From positions 24,190 through 88,189 of the forward strand of contig JAHPYY010000199.1 of the NCBI GenBank assembly GCA_019058515.1: a DNA stretch of 64,000 bases. Direction: 5' to 3'. Below, one piece after another: positions 16,830 through 26,154 of the stretch (position 1 is its first letter; the number at the start of each line of letters is the position of its first letter). Made by a program: the position numbers and the translations under genes. Under the pieces are notes generated by a model, which made no database searches, was not told the origin of the DNA, and was given only the letters and a program-made list of their open reading frames with translations. This DNA comes from Promethearchaeota archaeon (GTDB taxonomy: Archaea > Asgardarchaeota > Lokiarchaeia > Sigynarchaeales > SOKP01).

Positions 16830-17687
16830 TTAAATTCCTCCCAAAAATAAAGCTAAAATTTGAAATAAAATACTTATTTTCAATAATAATCTGACTCGCT
16901 TTAACGATCTTATTTTTAAATCGATATTGTAGGTATAAAACAATGTAATTAAGAGGATAGCCACATAAATCATCAATGGAAAGAAATAGAGAAACATATT
17001 TATTCCTCCGAATACAAAAGGTAAGATTAGAAGTAGAATCGAACTTAATTCCATGGTAAGCATAAAATTCCTTACTTTAGATGAAAAACTAAGTATCTCC
17101 GGATCATCGGGATCTCTAACTATTTCTTCAGTCAAATGGTTTTTCAAAAAATCTCTAATGAATTTTAGGAGAAAAATTCCAATGAATATGAAATAACCAC
17201 TTACAAGTAGGTAATTCATATTAATTAGAATAGCATACAAAATCGGAATTGAAAAACTGACACTTGGTACTAAAGCTTTTGTGTATAATGCGTGGCGTTT
17301 ATTCTCGGTCATTTTGTATAACCCAATCCAAAATAACCCAAGAATTACGATTAATAAAGGACTAGCAAGTCCAAGGAAGTCAATTGCACTATGAATAATT
17401 GTTAAAATCAACACAATAGAGTAAATAATCACCATCATTATTAATATTGGCTTTCCTGATATTATTTCGATACGTTCCTCGGAAGACTCGCGCCTTTGAA
17501 TATATTCTAACACTAGAAAGCTAGTCAGAGTGATTAATCCAACTATAATTGACCCAAAAATCATGTTATCTGTGAAGATGCCCAATCCTACACTGCTCTT
17601 GGCAAAAAATAAGCAAATGAGGAAAATGATAATACTTTCAATTATCTTGAGTGGTTTAACTAAATCTATTACTTTTTTGATGCTCAT
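16830..17687 (-). CDS. Polytopic membrane protein, unknown
   Basis: This is a 285-residue protein with about eight to nine hydrophobic segments and short polar loops, the longest with EYIQRRESSEERIE and LTEEIVRDPDDPE. No transporter or enzyme motif is recognised. It follows the 681-residue secreted protein on the same strand, with 14 bp between the stop of that gene's neighbour and its own start, so an operon is possible. Confidence 0.55.
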   Translation of the reverse strand: MSIKKVIDLVKPLKIIESIIIFLICLFFAKSSVGLGIFTDNMIFGSIIVGLITLTSFLVLEYIQRRESSEERIEIISGKPILIMMVIIYSIVLILTIIHSAIDFLGLASPLLIVILGLFWIGLYKMTENKRHALYTKALVPSVSFSIPILYAILINMNYLLVSGYFIFIGIFLLKFIRDFLKNHLTEEIVRDPDDPEILSFSSKVRNFMLTMELSSILLLILPFVFGGINMFLYFFPLMIYVAILLITLFYTYNIDLKIRSLKRVRLLLKISILFQILALFLGGI

Positions 17688-17701
17688 AATATTCAGAAGC
17701 T

Positions 17702-19747
17702 TTATGGTGTATAATTTCTATTGTTTAATTCAAAATCTAATTCTAAGGTTTGAGTCCCGTACTTTATTTCAAGTTTTAGAGTGTTAAACTCTTGATAGCA
17801 ATATTTATTGTCGTGCCGTTCGTAAGGACCAAGATCAATTTCATTTCCATTAACTGTAAGAGGAGCGTCCCAAGAAACGGCTACTTTGCCCCTAGAAGGA
17901 GAGTTATACTGTACTTCATATCCCAAAGGAGCTTGAAGCACGCTTAATGACGACGATAAAATCGATTCCATGAAGTTTTCAAAAGAACCGTATTGCTCAA
18001 TATCACCAAGTTCGACAATATATAAGTTTTTTTTACCCATAGAACGTAATTCATAATCAGAAACCCACACCGTTGGTTGAAGAGAATATAAGGCTACATA
18101 ACTATCAGATTTAGAACCAAATGTCCATCCATCGCGCCGTTCTACATCATCAAACGCCCATTTTGGAAAGTAAGCATGAGTGTAGGGGCGATATCCTAAG
18201 ACAATCGAAATTAATTCAGCTTCAAGCGGTTGCACAGCTCTATCGTATTGAATTATACCTACATTTTTATAAAGTGTCGCTCGAGGGTTCCACCCCCCAG
18301 TAAATTCCTGAGGGCTCACTCCTCCTGGAGAGCTAGTATATACATATGCATACTCGCTTAAACTTGCTTGCCAGATATGTTGTTGAATACCATTCATGCC
18401 TTTATGATGATCTTGCGCTCCAGATAATTGATAATATGGAGTCCGATATGTGTAAGTATTGACCGTTTCTAAGCACACTCCTCGAGTAATATCGCTTATA
18501 AATTCGGAATATTCGCTGACAGACATACCTCTTACAGCAGAACCTATGTTAAGGACATCGAGAAACAATGCGTCGTTAAAGATTAACCCGGGATCTAACT
18601 CGTATTGGTTCATCAGTTTCAGTGTAGCGTCTAAAACCAACGATTCCGCAGGAGCGGACATCAACCACCAAAACATAAGATCATTTATATCTTCATATCC
18701 AAATCCATACTTTGGTGCTTCGCTCACATCTATACTGTTTCTTTCCCTGTGTTCGTGGCTGTTTTCGGCGTTTTTTGCGATATTCTCTAAGATTGGGGGA
18801 GGTACATAACGCTCGCTTGTAGCTAGAGCCACAGCGGCTCCATTACTTCTGTCCTCGGGATTATGATATCCAATCCCTAACATAACCCATGCTGGTTCAG
18901 ATGTTGAGTCTCGAGAGGGGAGATCGTCAATACTTTTTCCTAATTGTTTATTATCCTCGGTTCTACCGTGTGTGGTTGCGTAGATGCCTTTAAAATAATT
19001 GTTAGCGAAATCAAACGCTATGATATCAAGAAGCATCGAAGCTCTTACAACTATATCTTCATGCTCTGAAAAATCTACCAAATTCAATAGAGCAGTTAAA
19101 TCTAATCTGAAGTAAATATTCGAATGCCATTCAGCAAATCCAAATTTAACCTTCCAATCGATCCACTGATTTATAAGGGGCATAGCGTGGTCAATATGGT
19201 CTTGACCGGTCATTCCAGAATTGTTAAAAGTTTCCAAGGGGTATAATTGACCAGCCAGTAATTCTGCAGTATGAAATAATATCATGTGATTCTCCGTCCA
19301 AAAATACATCTTGTCTTTTCCTGGTTCTGTAAGCCAATATTTAAAGTTTAAAACGGTGCTTTTTATCTTGGCATTCATTTCTTCTGAAAGCACATTTGTA
19401 ATTCGATTGAGGTACATGAGCCTTAAAAGAGTATTCATATCAAAGTCAGAGGTATCTTTATATGAGTTAACTTTATCTAAAGACTCCTCAATACTATCCT
19501 CATCAACGGGTAATCCAAGATAAACTTTTGCTGGTTGAGCCCCAAGACTCGAAGTTTCAATGGATCCTAATAGGTATTCCTGTTTTCTTTGTGAGAAACC
19601 TGGTGTTGCTATGATATCTGAAGGAATGGGTTTCATCTTTTCTTGAAAACCAAACACTTTTACCTGATAAGTCTGATTTAGTATATTGGAAGTTAAAGGT
19701 AGAAGGAATAAGGAAACGAAAATTACAATTTTAATCAACTTTTTCAT
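17702..19747 (-). CDS. Secreted 681-residue protein, polysaccharide-lyase-like architecture
   Basis: A clear signal peptide (MKKLIKIVIFVSLFLLPL, ending near residue 26) precedes a long helical half (to about residue 420) rich in aromatic and His residues, for example NHMILFHTAELLAGQL, AEWHSNIYFRLDL and SGAQDHHKGMNGIQQHIW. The C-terminal half is beta-rich (HAYFPKWAFDDVE, DSYVALYSLQPTVW). A helical toroid followed by a beta-sandwich is the layout of heparinase- and hyaluronate-lyase-like enzymes. I cannot name the family or confirm catalytic residues. It probably acts outside the cell on a polysaccharide (inference). Confidence 0.5.
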   Translation of the reverse strand: MKKLIKIVIFVSLFLLPLTSNILNQTYQVKVFGFQEKMKPIPSDIIATPGFSQRKQEYLLGSIETSSLGAQPAKVYLGLPVDEDSIEESLDKVNSYKDTSDFDMNTLLRLMYLNRITNVLSEEMNAKIKSTVLNFKYWLTEPGKDKMYFWTENHMILFHTAELLAGQLYPLETFNNSGMTGQDHIDHAMPLINQWIDWKVKFGFAEWHSNIYFRLDLTALLNLVDFSEHEDIVVRASMLLDIIAFDFANNYFKGIYATTHGRTEDNKQLGKSIDDLPSRDSTSEPAWVMLGIGYHNPEDRSNGAAVALATSERYVPPPILENIAKNAENSHEHRERNSIDVSEAPKYGFGYEDINDLMFWWLMSAPAESLVLDATLKLMNQYELDPGLIFNDALFLDVLNIGSAVRGMSVSEYSEFISDITRGVCLETVNTYTYRTPYYQLSGAQDHHKGMNGIQQHIWQASLSEYAYVYTSSPGGVSPQEFTGGWNPRATLYKNVGIIQYDRAVQPLEAELISIVLGYRPYTHAYFPKWAFDDVERRDGWTFGSKSDSYVALYSLQPTVWVSDYELRSMGKKNLYIVELGDIEQYGSFENFMESILSSSLSVLQAPLGYEVQYNSPSRGKVAVSWDAPLTVNGNEIDLGPYERHDNKYCYQEFNTLKLEIKYGTQTLELDFELNNRNYTP

Positions 19748-19881
19748 AAGAACTCTACTATTCTAGAATTGAGGTATAAATTATTGTGAAATATATTATA
19801 ATTTCGAGCTTATCTTTTAAAAAGATTCTGTATTTCATTTGAATCTTGGCTTAAGAAATGAAACTGTGAAATTTGCAAAGG

Positions 19882-19929
19882 TTTATATAAGTTGCAACTT
19901 ATGTTTAGTTTGAAATATAACTTCAAACT
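19882..19929 (+). promoter_or_regulatory. Promoter with two inverted repeats before the ECF S-component gene
   Basis: A TATA-like TTTATATAAG at 19882-19891 is overlapped by a perfect 16-bp palindrome ATAAGTTGCAACTTAT (19887-19902). Five bases downstream is a second inverted repeat with perfect 8-bp arms AGTTTGAA/TTCAAACT around a 7-bp spacer (19907-19929). The transporter ATG is at 19957. Such dyads over the TATA and start region are typical repressor sites; the factor is unknown. Confidence 0.55.
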
Positions 19930-19956
19930 TATATATCATTCCAAATATGAAAAATT

Positions 19957-20574
19957 ATGGAAGAAAAAACTGAGATGTCCGAAGATAGGGGATCAATTAT
20001 TAAGAAACATTTTATTGGATATCTTTTACCCACGAATCCACTTTCTATAGCGATAGTAGGCATTTTTGGGGCCCTAAATTGTGTATTAACTATGATGATT
20101 TCAATTCCAATCCCTGCAACACAAGGATTTATAAATATTGGGGATGCGGGAGTTATGATAACTGGTCTAATGTTTGGACCATTGATAGGGGGCTTAGCTG
20201 GAGGGATTGGATCAGCATTGGCTGACATTTTCCTTGGTTATACAATTTACGCACCGGCTACTTTGGTTATAAAAGGTTTAGAAGGATTTTTAGTCGGATT
20301 AATTGCAAATCCAAGGATACTCAAATCAAGGTTTACCTTCAAGGACATATTAGCTATTCTGGTAGGAGGCTCGATTATGGTACTTGGTTATTTTTTGTAT
20401 GAAAGTTTATTTTTAGGATATGAATTAGCTTTAGTGGAAGTATTTCTAAATGGAGTAATACAATTTGGAATCGGTGGAGCAATTGCGATTGTTTTTATCG
20501 TAATCGCTAGAAAGAACATTATTGAGAGTCTACCGCAAGTATTCGACAAGATTTTCCTGGTTGAGAATATCTAA
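19957..20574 (+). CDS. ECF transporter S (substrate-binding) component
   Basis: This is a 205-residue membrane protein of the ECF S-component type: five to six hydrophobic segments with FINIGDAGVMITGLMFGP and GGLAGGIGSALADIFLGY, the helical pattern of vitamin-binding S subunits (HmpT/ThiW/RibU-like). It needs a shared energising module (EcfT plus two ATPases), which is not in this window. The substrate is unknown but likely a vitamin or precursor. Regulation by the two inverted repeats upstream is likely. Confidence 0.82.
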   Translation: MEEKTEMSEDRGSIIKKHFIGYLLPTNPLSIAIVGIFGALNCVLTMMISIPIPATQGFINIGDAGVMITGLMFGPLIGGLAGGIGSALADIFLGYTIYAPATLVIKGLEGFLVGLIANPRILKSRFTFKDILAILVGGSIMVLGYFLYESLFLGYELALVEVFLNGVIQFGIGGAIAIVFIVIARKNIIESLPQVFDKIFLVENI

Positions 20575-20594
20575 AGATATTAGATGAGAAACTC

Positions 20595-22025
20595 TTAAAG
20601 GAGTGTAATTAATATATCCAATGCATCCAACACTTTTTTACCACTGTCAGTTATGAAATATAGAACATTCTTACCATCCCTTTTGCGAAAGATTAATCCT
20701 TTGACTTCCAACGCTTTAAGGTGTTGGTATATCGCTGCTAGGCTAAAAGATCCAATTAATTCTTGGATTTTTGTTCCAGTGATTCCCTTCACACTTGAAA
20801 GCGAAATTTGTGAAAGAATTTTTAACTTAGTGATTATTATCGAACCTTTTCCAGCAGTTTTAGCTTGGGAAGATATAGTCTCTAAAATATAAGGGGCTTT
20901 TAAGCCGCTCCCAGTAATTATACAAACTATTAAATCATTGGAATCAAAATTATTTTCTTGATTAAGTTGATCTACTGCTGCGAATGTTAGTGCTGACGCA
21001 GGTTCTGCGAATATGCCTTCTTTTCTAATTAACTCATCAATTGAATTAACAATAGATTCTTCTGAAATCGAAACTACCGTACCCTCACTTTCTTTAATTG
21101 ATTCAATGGCCAATTCCTTAAACATTGGTTCTTTTACTAGAACACCAGAAGCTATGGTTTGAGAGTGTTTCTTAGCGGAAGTTCTTCGCTTTATATTCAG
21201 AAATTCACTCACAATTGGAGAGGATATTTCTGACTGCACTCCTATTAATTTTGGGATCTCTTCAATTATTTCTGCTTCGTTAAGCTCCTTAAATCCCTTC
21301 CATATACTAACTAGTAGTTCACCGCTTCCCATTGGGACCACTAACCAACTGGGAACCCTCTTTTGGGTAAATATTTCATAAGATATTGTTTTTTGGGCTT
21401 CCATGGTAAGAGGATTGAATTCTGGAGTACATTGATAAAATAAATCTAAATCGTTTCGTCTCCTTAGGAAAGCAATTGCGTCATCAACTGTTGCTCCCAC
21501 TTCTTCAATATCAGAATTGTAGGCAATCATTTGAGCCTTTTTTCCCGCGTCTATTTCTTTTGGGACGATATTAAGGCAAGAAACATTTTCAAGGGAAGCG
21601 TATGCCGCAATTGAGGCCCCTTGATTACCATTTGACGCACAAATTACCTTTTTAAAGTTCCAACTTCGCGCATGCGAAATTAATAACGCTGCCGCTCGAT
21701 CTTTAAAAGAACTCGTTGGGTTCTGGGTTTCGTCTTTGAAAACTAAGTTCGACAAACCCAATGTTATTCCAATTTTTTCTGAATTTCTACTTATTGTCCC
21801 TCCCTCTCCCATAGTACTGCGAAAATTCTGTTCAATTGGGGGTAGAGCATAAGCAAAATCCCATATATTTCTTACATTTCTTTCAATGTCAAAATTTTTT
21901 CTAATTACATCAATATCAGGTATAAACCAGAGCAATCCATTACATTCTGGGCATTTGTGCTCAATTATCTGAACTTTGACTATCTTTTGACAATTTGAAC
22001 AGGTTAAAATTAAAGGAGTTTTAAT
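20595..22025 (-). CDS. Threonine synthase with N-terminal zinc ribbon and C-terminal winged helix
   Basis: This PLP enzyme makes threonine from O-phosphohomoserine. The PLP lysine lies in SSFKDRAA, ASNGNQGAS is the phosphate-type loop, and a Gly-rich site (PMGSGELLV) follows. The first TTG (21935) would leave out a zinc ribbon encoded just upstream in frame (CxxC at 9-12 and 25-28), standard at the N-terminus of threonine synthases. No ATG, GTG or TTG lies further upstream. ATT at 22025 sits 8 nt after an AAAGG site and is my suggested start, tentative. The last ~75 residues form an ArsR-like winged helix (LSSVKGITGTKIQELIGSFS region), a fusion that could sense or regulate. The family could also be threonine synthase-like. 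Confidence 0.85.
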   Translation of the reverse strand: MKTPLILTCSNCQKIVKVQIIEHKCPECNGLLWFIPDIDVIRKNFDIERNVRNIWDFAYALPPIEQNFRSTMGEGGTISRNSEKIGITLGLSNLVFKDETQNPTSSFKDRAAALLISHARSWNFKKVICASNGNQGASIAAYASLENVSCLNIVPKEIDAGKKAQMIAYNSDIEEVGATVDDAIAFLRRRNDLDLFYQCTPEFNPLTMEAQKTISYEIFTQKRVPSWLVVPMGSGELLVSIWKGFKELNEAEIIEEIPKLIGVQSEISSPIVSEFLNIKRRTSAKKHSQTIASGVLVKEPMFKELAIESIKESEGTVVSISEESIVNSIDELIRKEGIFAEPASALTFAAVDQLNQENNFDSNDLIVCIITGSGLKAPYILETISSQAKTAGKGSIIITKLKILSQISLSSVKGITGTKIQELIGSFSLAAIYQHLKALEVKGLIFRKRDGKNVLYFITDSGKKVLDALDILITLL

Positions 22026-22136
22026 TAGTAAAACCTTTAGTGAGTAAGTTTTGAATTGAATTACAACTGCTTTAATTATTAATTGCTTATAGTAGTAATT
22101 AAATTATTTGAAACAAGAAAATAGAGTTGAAATGAA

Positions 22137-23330
22137 CTAGGAATTTTTTGCAACAAATTCTTCAAACAGATTATAAACAGTTTCTAATAAGTCTAGTTTA
22201 GGTAAAAAGGTAAGTCTCATGTGACCTTTTCCGTTCTCGCCGAATCCTGAGCCATACACCCCACAAATACCTGTTTCCCTCAATAAATCAATTACAAATT
22301 CTTTATCCGTACTCCATTTTTTAAATTCCTCTAATTCTATGCGAGGGAATAGGTAAAACGCTCCATCTGCATTTGCGCAGGATATGCCTTCTATTTGACG
22401 CAATCTTTTATAAGAGTAATCTCGTCTTTCTTTTAGTTTTCGAACTAATTCTTTCGTGTGTTCTCCAGGAACTTTTAACACTTGTAAAGCAGCGTGTTGA
22501 GCTATCGAGCTAGCGCAAAGCCGGGCTCTTGCAAATTTAAATATCGCTTCTTTTAATTCACTTAAAATCCCATTAGGATCATAAAAATACATATAACCTA
22601 TTCTCCATCCAGTAACTAGATGAGCTTTAGAAAATCCATTCATACCTATTATCGGTACATCTTTAGATAAACTTGCTGGGTTAAAATATTCTTTCTCATA
22701 GGTAATTTGGTCATATATCTCATCAGAGATAATTGGGATGTCGTTTTCTCCAGCAATGTCAATAATTTCAGTTATTTTCTTTTTGCTATAGATTCCACCT
22801 GTTGGATTGTTCGGAGAACAAATTAAAATAGCCTGCGTTTTACTCGTAATTTTCTTTCTTAAATCCTCTAAATTCGGTTCCCACTGTTGATTTTCGTCGA
22901 GTTCATACTCAACCGGAATTCCGTTAAAGAATTTAGTCACATTGAGATAAAGAGGATAGGTTGGTCCAGGTATTAATAGCTCGTTCCTGTTTTCGATTAA
23001 CCCAGATAATATGAAATATATTCCTTCGGTTACCCCCGAAGTCACAATAATATCATCTTTTGAAAGGGTTATGTTGTTCTTATTGTTTTCGACTTCTGCT
23101 ACTTTCTCTCTTAATTCTTCTACGCCTAAAGAGTTTACATAATTATTATTTCCTTCTCTCGCTGCTTCAGCCACAGCATTCGTTAAAACAGCGGGTGTTT
23201 TAAAATCGTAGATAACGGGATCACCAATATTTAAGTGAAATACTCTCTTCCCAGATTTCTCCACCTCTTGGGCTACAACCGCAATTTCTCTTATTGCATA
23301 CTCAATTTCTTTTAATCTTTGCGTAACCAT
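22137..23330 (-). CDS. Class I/II PLP aminotransferase
   Basis: This 397-residue fold-type I aminotransferase is of the aspartate/alanine (AlaA-like) group. The N-terminal GDP loop (FHLNIGDPV), SPNNPTGG (172-179), SDEIYDQ and the PLP lysine K235 in NGFSKAHLVTGWR are present. R243 lies in the same segment. It transfers an amino group between an amino acid and 2-oxoglutarate or pyruvate. The substrate is not determinable from sequence. It lies upstream of the threonine synthase gene on the same strand. Confidence 0.9.
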   Translation of the reverse strand: MVTQRLKEIEYAIREIAVVAQEVEKSGKRVFHLNIGDPVIYDFKTPAVLTNAVAEAAREGNNNYVNSLGVEELREKVAEVENNKNNITLSKDDIIVTSGVTEGIYFILSGLIENRNELLIPGPTYPLYLNVTKFFNGIPVEYELDENQQWEPNLEDLRKKITSKTQAILICSPNNPTGGIYSKKKITEIIDIAGENDIPIISDEIYDQITYEKEYFNPASLSKDVPIIGMNGFSKAHLVTGWRIGYMYFYDPNGILSELKEAIFKFARARLCASSIAQHAALQVLKVPGEHTKELVRKLKERRDYSYKRLRQIEGISCANADGAFYLFPRIELEEFKKWSTDKEFVIDLLRETGICGVYGSGFGENGKGHMRLTFLPKLDLLETVYNLFEEFVAKNS

Positions 23331-23479
23331 TCAAAATCACATTCGCTTTCTGAAGTGATATAAATCAAAAATCTGATTACTTAGAAATATTAACTATAAG
23401 TATTAAAGTTAATAGAGTGGTATTAATGTGGGATTTTAAAAATTAAAAAAATAAAATAAAAAGAATGGTTGAGTTTAGT

Positions 23480-24265
23480 CTAGGGAAATCTCCCCCGTCT
23501 TCTCATAACTCTCCCAGGAATAGTACCAGCACCCATACCTGAACTATCGTGCAACACATTGTCAATAGAAATTACAAATCCTAATAAAATTCTCCTATCA
23601 GTCTCGTTATCCATGATTCTTAAGGCGTAAGTGTCCTTAAAATCGAAAAGTCCTCCCAAAAACATGTCTCGCCATTTATCGGCCTTTTCTATCTCTGCAA
23701 TAACTTTTCCCGTAGAGATATCTCTTAAGGTAAATGAAAACCCGAAGAAATCACCTTCTGCTTCATACCACCTATTTCCATTGGGATCTTCCAAATAGAA
23801 CTTAGGATGCATAAAGGTAACAATTTTCTTTTTAATACGAGCAATTAGATTTCCGTTAGCATCTTTTAAATCTTGGGCAAATCTTGCTGACATAAGTTTA
23901 TGATGAATTGTCGCTGAAATCGTTCCGTCAAGTTCTTGAAGCTCTATTCTTCTCCTTACACTAAGAATCACTCGTCTCATTTTACCTATGACCTGATTTT
24001 TTTCGTCAAGAATGTCTCCAGAACCCCAATCCCAATATTTTTCTTTTAAAATATAATAATTCCTATTTATATCAAATAAGCCCGATGTGCGATTATAATC
24101 CGAAATCACGGGAGCGGGTTTACTTCTAGGAACTACATTTTCCTTTTTAGCAGGTGTAGGAGCGCTTACATTTGATACATTATCAAATTTGAGCTGAGTT
24201 CCACATTTTTCACAGAACCTTTGCGACAAATTTTTAATTTCAGAACCACAAGATGGACAAATCAT
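23480..24265 (-). CDS. Zinc-ribbon LURP-one-related (tubby-like) protein
   Basis: This is a 261-residue protein. Residues 3-22 form a zinc ribbon (CPSC, then CEKC). A Pro-rich linker follows, then a ~190-residue LURP-one-related/tubby-C-terminal-like beta-barrel domain, with repeats of D-x-G-N/D-G-x-I type (SRRR region, LKDANGNLIARI, YLEDPNGNRWY). In eukaryotes this fold includes scramblases and tubby proteins, and in bacteria it is mostly uncharacterised. No transmembrane helix is evident. Membrane or lipid association is possible but inferred. Confidence 0.7.
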   Translation of the reverse strand: MICPSCGSEIKNLSQRFCEKCGTQLKFDNVSNVSAPTPAKKENVVPRSKPAPVISDYNRTSGLFDINRNYYILKEKYWDWGSGDILDEKNQVIGKMRRVILSVRRRIELQELDGTISATIHHKLMSARFAQDLKDANGNLIARIKKKIVTFMHPKFYLEDPNGNRWYEAEGDFFGFSFTLRDISTGKVIAEIEKADKWRDMFLGGLFDFKDTYALRIMDNETDRRILLGFVISIDNVLHDSSGMGAGTIPGRVMRRRGRFP

Positions 24266-24400
24266 TTTATTTTCAAAATTTCAAATTAGTTACGATCTAA
24301 ATATAATTGAGCTTTATATTACTTCCTAAGACCAATAATTAATTGGATTTTAAGAAAAAGAACAATTAAGGAATAGTAAATTAAAAAAATTTTCGAGTAA

Positions 24401-24886
24401 TTAACTTGTAATTTCCTCTGAAGCAAATGCGGAAACTATTTCACCGAAAAATATATGGTGAGGGTAATGGATGCTGCCACCAGATTTACAAGAATGCACT
24501 ATTTTACATTCGTAATTTAATATACAATCGCTTATCGTAGGAACTTTAACTCTTTTTCCTTCAATAATAACTAGTCCAGCCTTTGTAAATTTATTAGAAT
24601 TACGACCTGATATTGAGCCTGTAGTCATTATAGCGTGTTCTTTCTTACTGGAAGGAATATTGATAGTAAATTCTTTTACACCTTGAGTTAATAATTCAAA
24701 AGTATAGCGTGATGGAGAAACCGCTACAGTAATTATTGGAAGCATCCATAACTCTCCTATCGTTTTCCATTGTAATGCCATAACATTCGGAGTTCCTTTT
24801 TTATCCATAGCAACCATTAGTGCTACTTTTGACATGAATTTATCCATGTACTCGTAGGGTCTTATTTCAACTCTATTATTTTCCAT
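24401..24886 (-). CDS. Flavin reductase-like FMN-binding protein
   Basis: This 161-residue protein has the flavin reductase split-barrel fold. Recognisable features are an N-terminal VALMVAMDKKGTPNVMAL strand set, VSPSRYTFELL near the flavin site, KEFTINIPS and SGRNSNKF. It likely binds FMN and reduces flavin or acts with a partner oxygenase. It is close to the nitronate monooxygenase-like gene (71 bp apart, same strand), so they may be co-regulated. Confidence 0.83.
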   Translation of the reverse strand: MENNRVEIRPYEYMDKFMSKVALMVAMDKKGTPNVMALQWKTIGELWMLPIITVAVSPSRYTFELLTQGVKEFTINIPSSKKEHAIMTTGSISGRNSNKFTKAGLVIIEGKRVKVPTISDCILNYECKIVHSCKSGGSIHYPHHIFFGEIVSAFASEEITS

Positions 24887-24957
24887 TTACTCTACTCAAC
24901 TCAAAATTTTCCAATAATTAGGATTAGTAAATATCTTAAAAATAAAGAAGAAAAAAG

Positions 24958-25995
24958 TTAATCCTTTATTAATAGTCTTGCGTTAATCAGGCATTTTTCT
25001 GCGTTATTTACAATGTTATCGATTATGTAAGAAACCGATTCAATAGAATCAATTACTCCTATGCTTTGACCCAATAATACAGCTCCATCTTCAATATCTC
25101 CCTCGTAGGTCATCTCGTAATGCTTTTGGTCCTCAAGTGCTTTCTCAGGAGTAATCTGGGCTTCTAATGCCATTTTTTCTTCCTTGGATGTAACAACCCC
25201 ATGATGTAAGGAATAATTGTTTTTCCATAATCTGATTGGTCCTAATACTCCAGTCACCCAAATAGTATCGTCTGATTTAGCGGGTGGGACAATATTCTTG
25301 TATTTATCGTGAAACTCGCTTTCTTTTGAAGCAATAAACCTTGAACCCATTGCTATCGCTCCTGCACCCATTGTTAATGCCGAAGCTAATCCTTCTCCAG
25401 AAGCAAAACCTCCGCAAGCTACTATTGGAAGCTCAGGATATTTCTTCACCACTTGTTGAAGCAAAACTAAAGTACTTACTTTCTCGTACGATTGGTGACC
25501 GCCTCCTTCCCAACCAGTAACTACAATTCCGTCTACTCCTGCGCTAACGCATTTATCCGCAAGCCATAACGCAGGAGCTACATGAAAATGTTTTATTTGA
25601 GAACCGCTTTCTTTAAGTCTTTTAAATGCGTTATTTCGAATCATTTTCGGAGTACCAGCACTTGTGATTGCATAAACACATTGGTCTCTGATCTTCGTAT
25701 TCTTCATAATGAACTTAGGAATGAGTCTACATAATGTAGGAGCGTCAGGTTGCACTCTTGAGGTTCTAATGTTAAATCCGAAAGGTTTATCGGTGTGCTC
25801 TACAACATACTCCATGTTGTCTTTTAACATTTGCAAACTACTTTTATTAAATAGATTCGTATGGCTTAATACACCCAATCCACCCGCTTCTGAAACAGCA
25901 ACGGTTAAATCAGTCGTATAAAAAGGGCCCATAGGAGCCGCGATAATAGGGTGTTCTATCCCCAACAATTTAGTTATTTTTGTTTCTAACACCAT
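24958..25995 (-). CDS. Nitronate monooxygenase-family FMN enzyme
   Basis: This 345-residue TIM-barrel flavoprotein is of the 2-nitropropane dioxygenase/NMO family. Seen are an early PIIAAPMGPF, VSEAGGLGVL, GVDGIVVTGWEGGGH for FMN phosphate binding with His, and the second phosphate loop GGFASGEGLASAL with GAGAIAMGSRF. Members include enoyl-ACP-reductase-like and quinone-reductase-like proteins, so the exact activity is open. Located directly downstream is the flavin reductase-like gene. Confidence 0.88.
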   Translation of the reverse strand: MVLETKITKLLGIEHPIIAAPMGPFYTTDLTVAVSEAGGLGVLSHTNLFNKSSLQMLKDNMEYVVEHTDKPFGFNIRTSRVQPDAPTLCRLIPKFIMKNTKIRDQCVYAITSAGTPKMIRNNAFKRLKESGSQIKHFHVAPALWLADKCVSAGVDGIVVTGWEGGGHQSYEKVSTLVLLQQVVKKYPELPIVACGGFASGEGLASALTMGAGAIAMGSRFIASKESEFHDKYKNIVPPAKSDDTIWVTGVLGPIRLWKNNYSLHHGVVTSKEEKMALEAQITPEKALEDQKHYEMTYEGDIEDGAVLLGQSIGVIDSIESVSYIIDNIVNNAEKCLINARLLIKD

Positions 25996-26154
25996 TTTAT
26001 AAAAATCCTCTTTTCCTTCAATTTATAAAGAATTGTCTTGAGTAAAATAACAAGAGAGATTTTAAAAATTTATAAGGTTTTCAGTATCTTCACTCTTTCC
26101 TAGAATGTAATTGGTATTTTAACACTTTATAAGATTAAATTCATTTTGAAAAAT

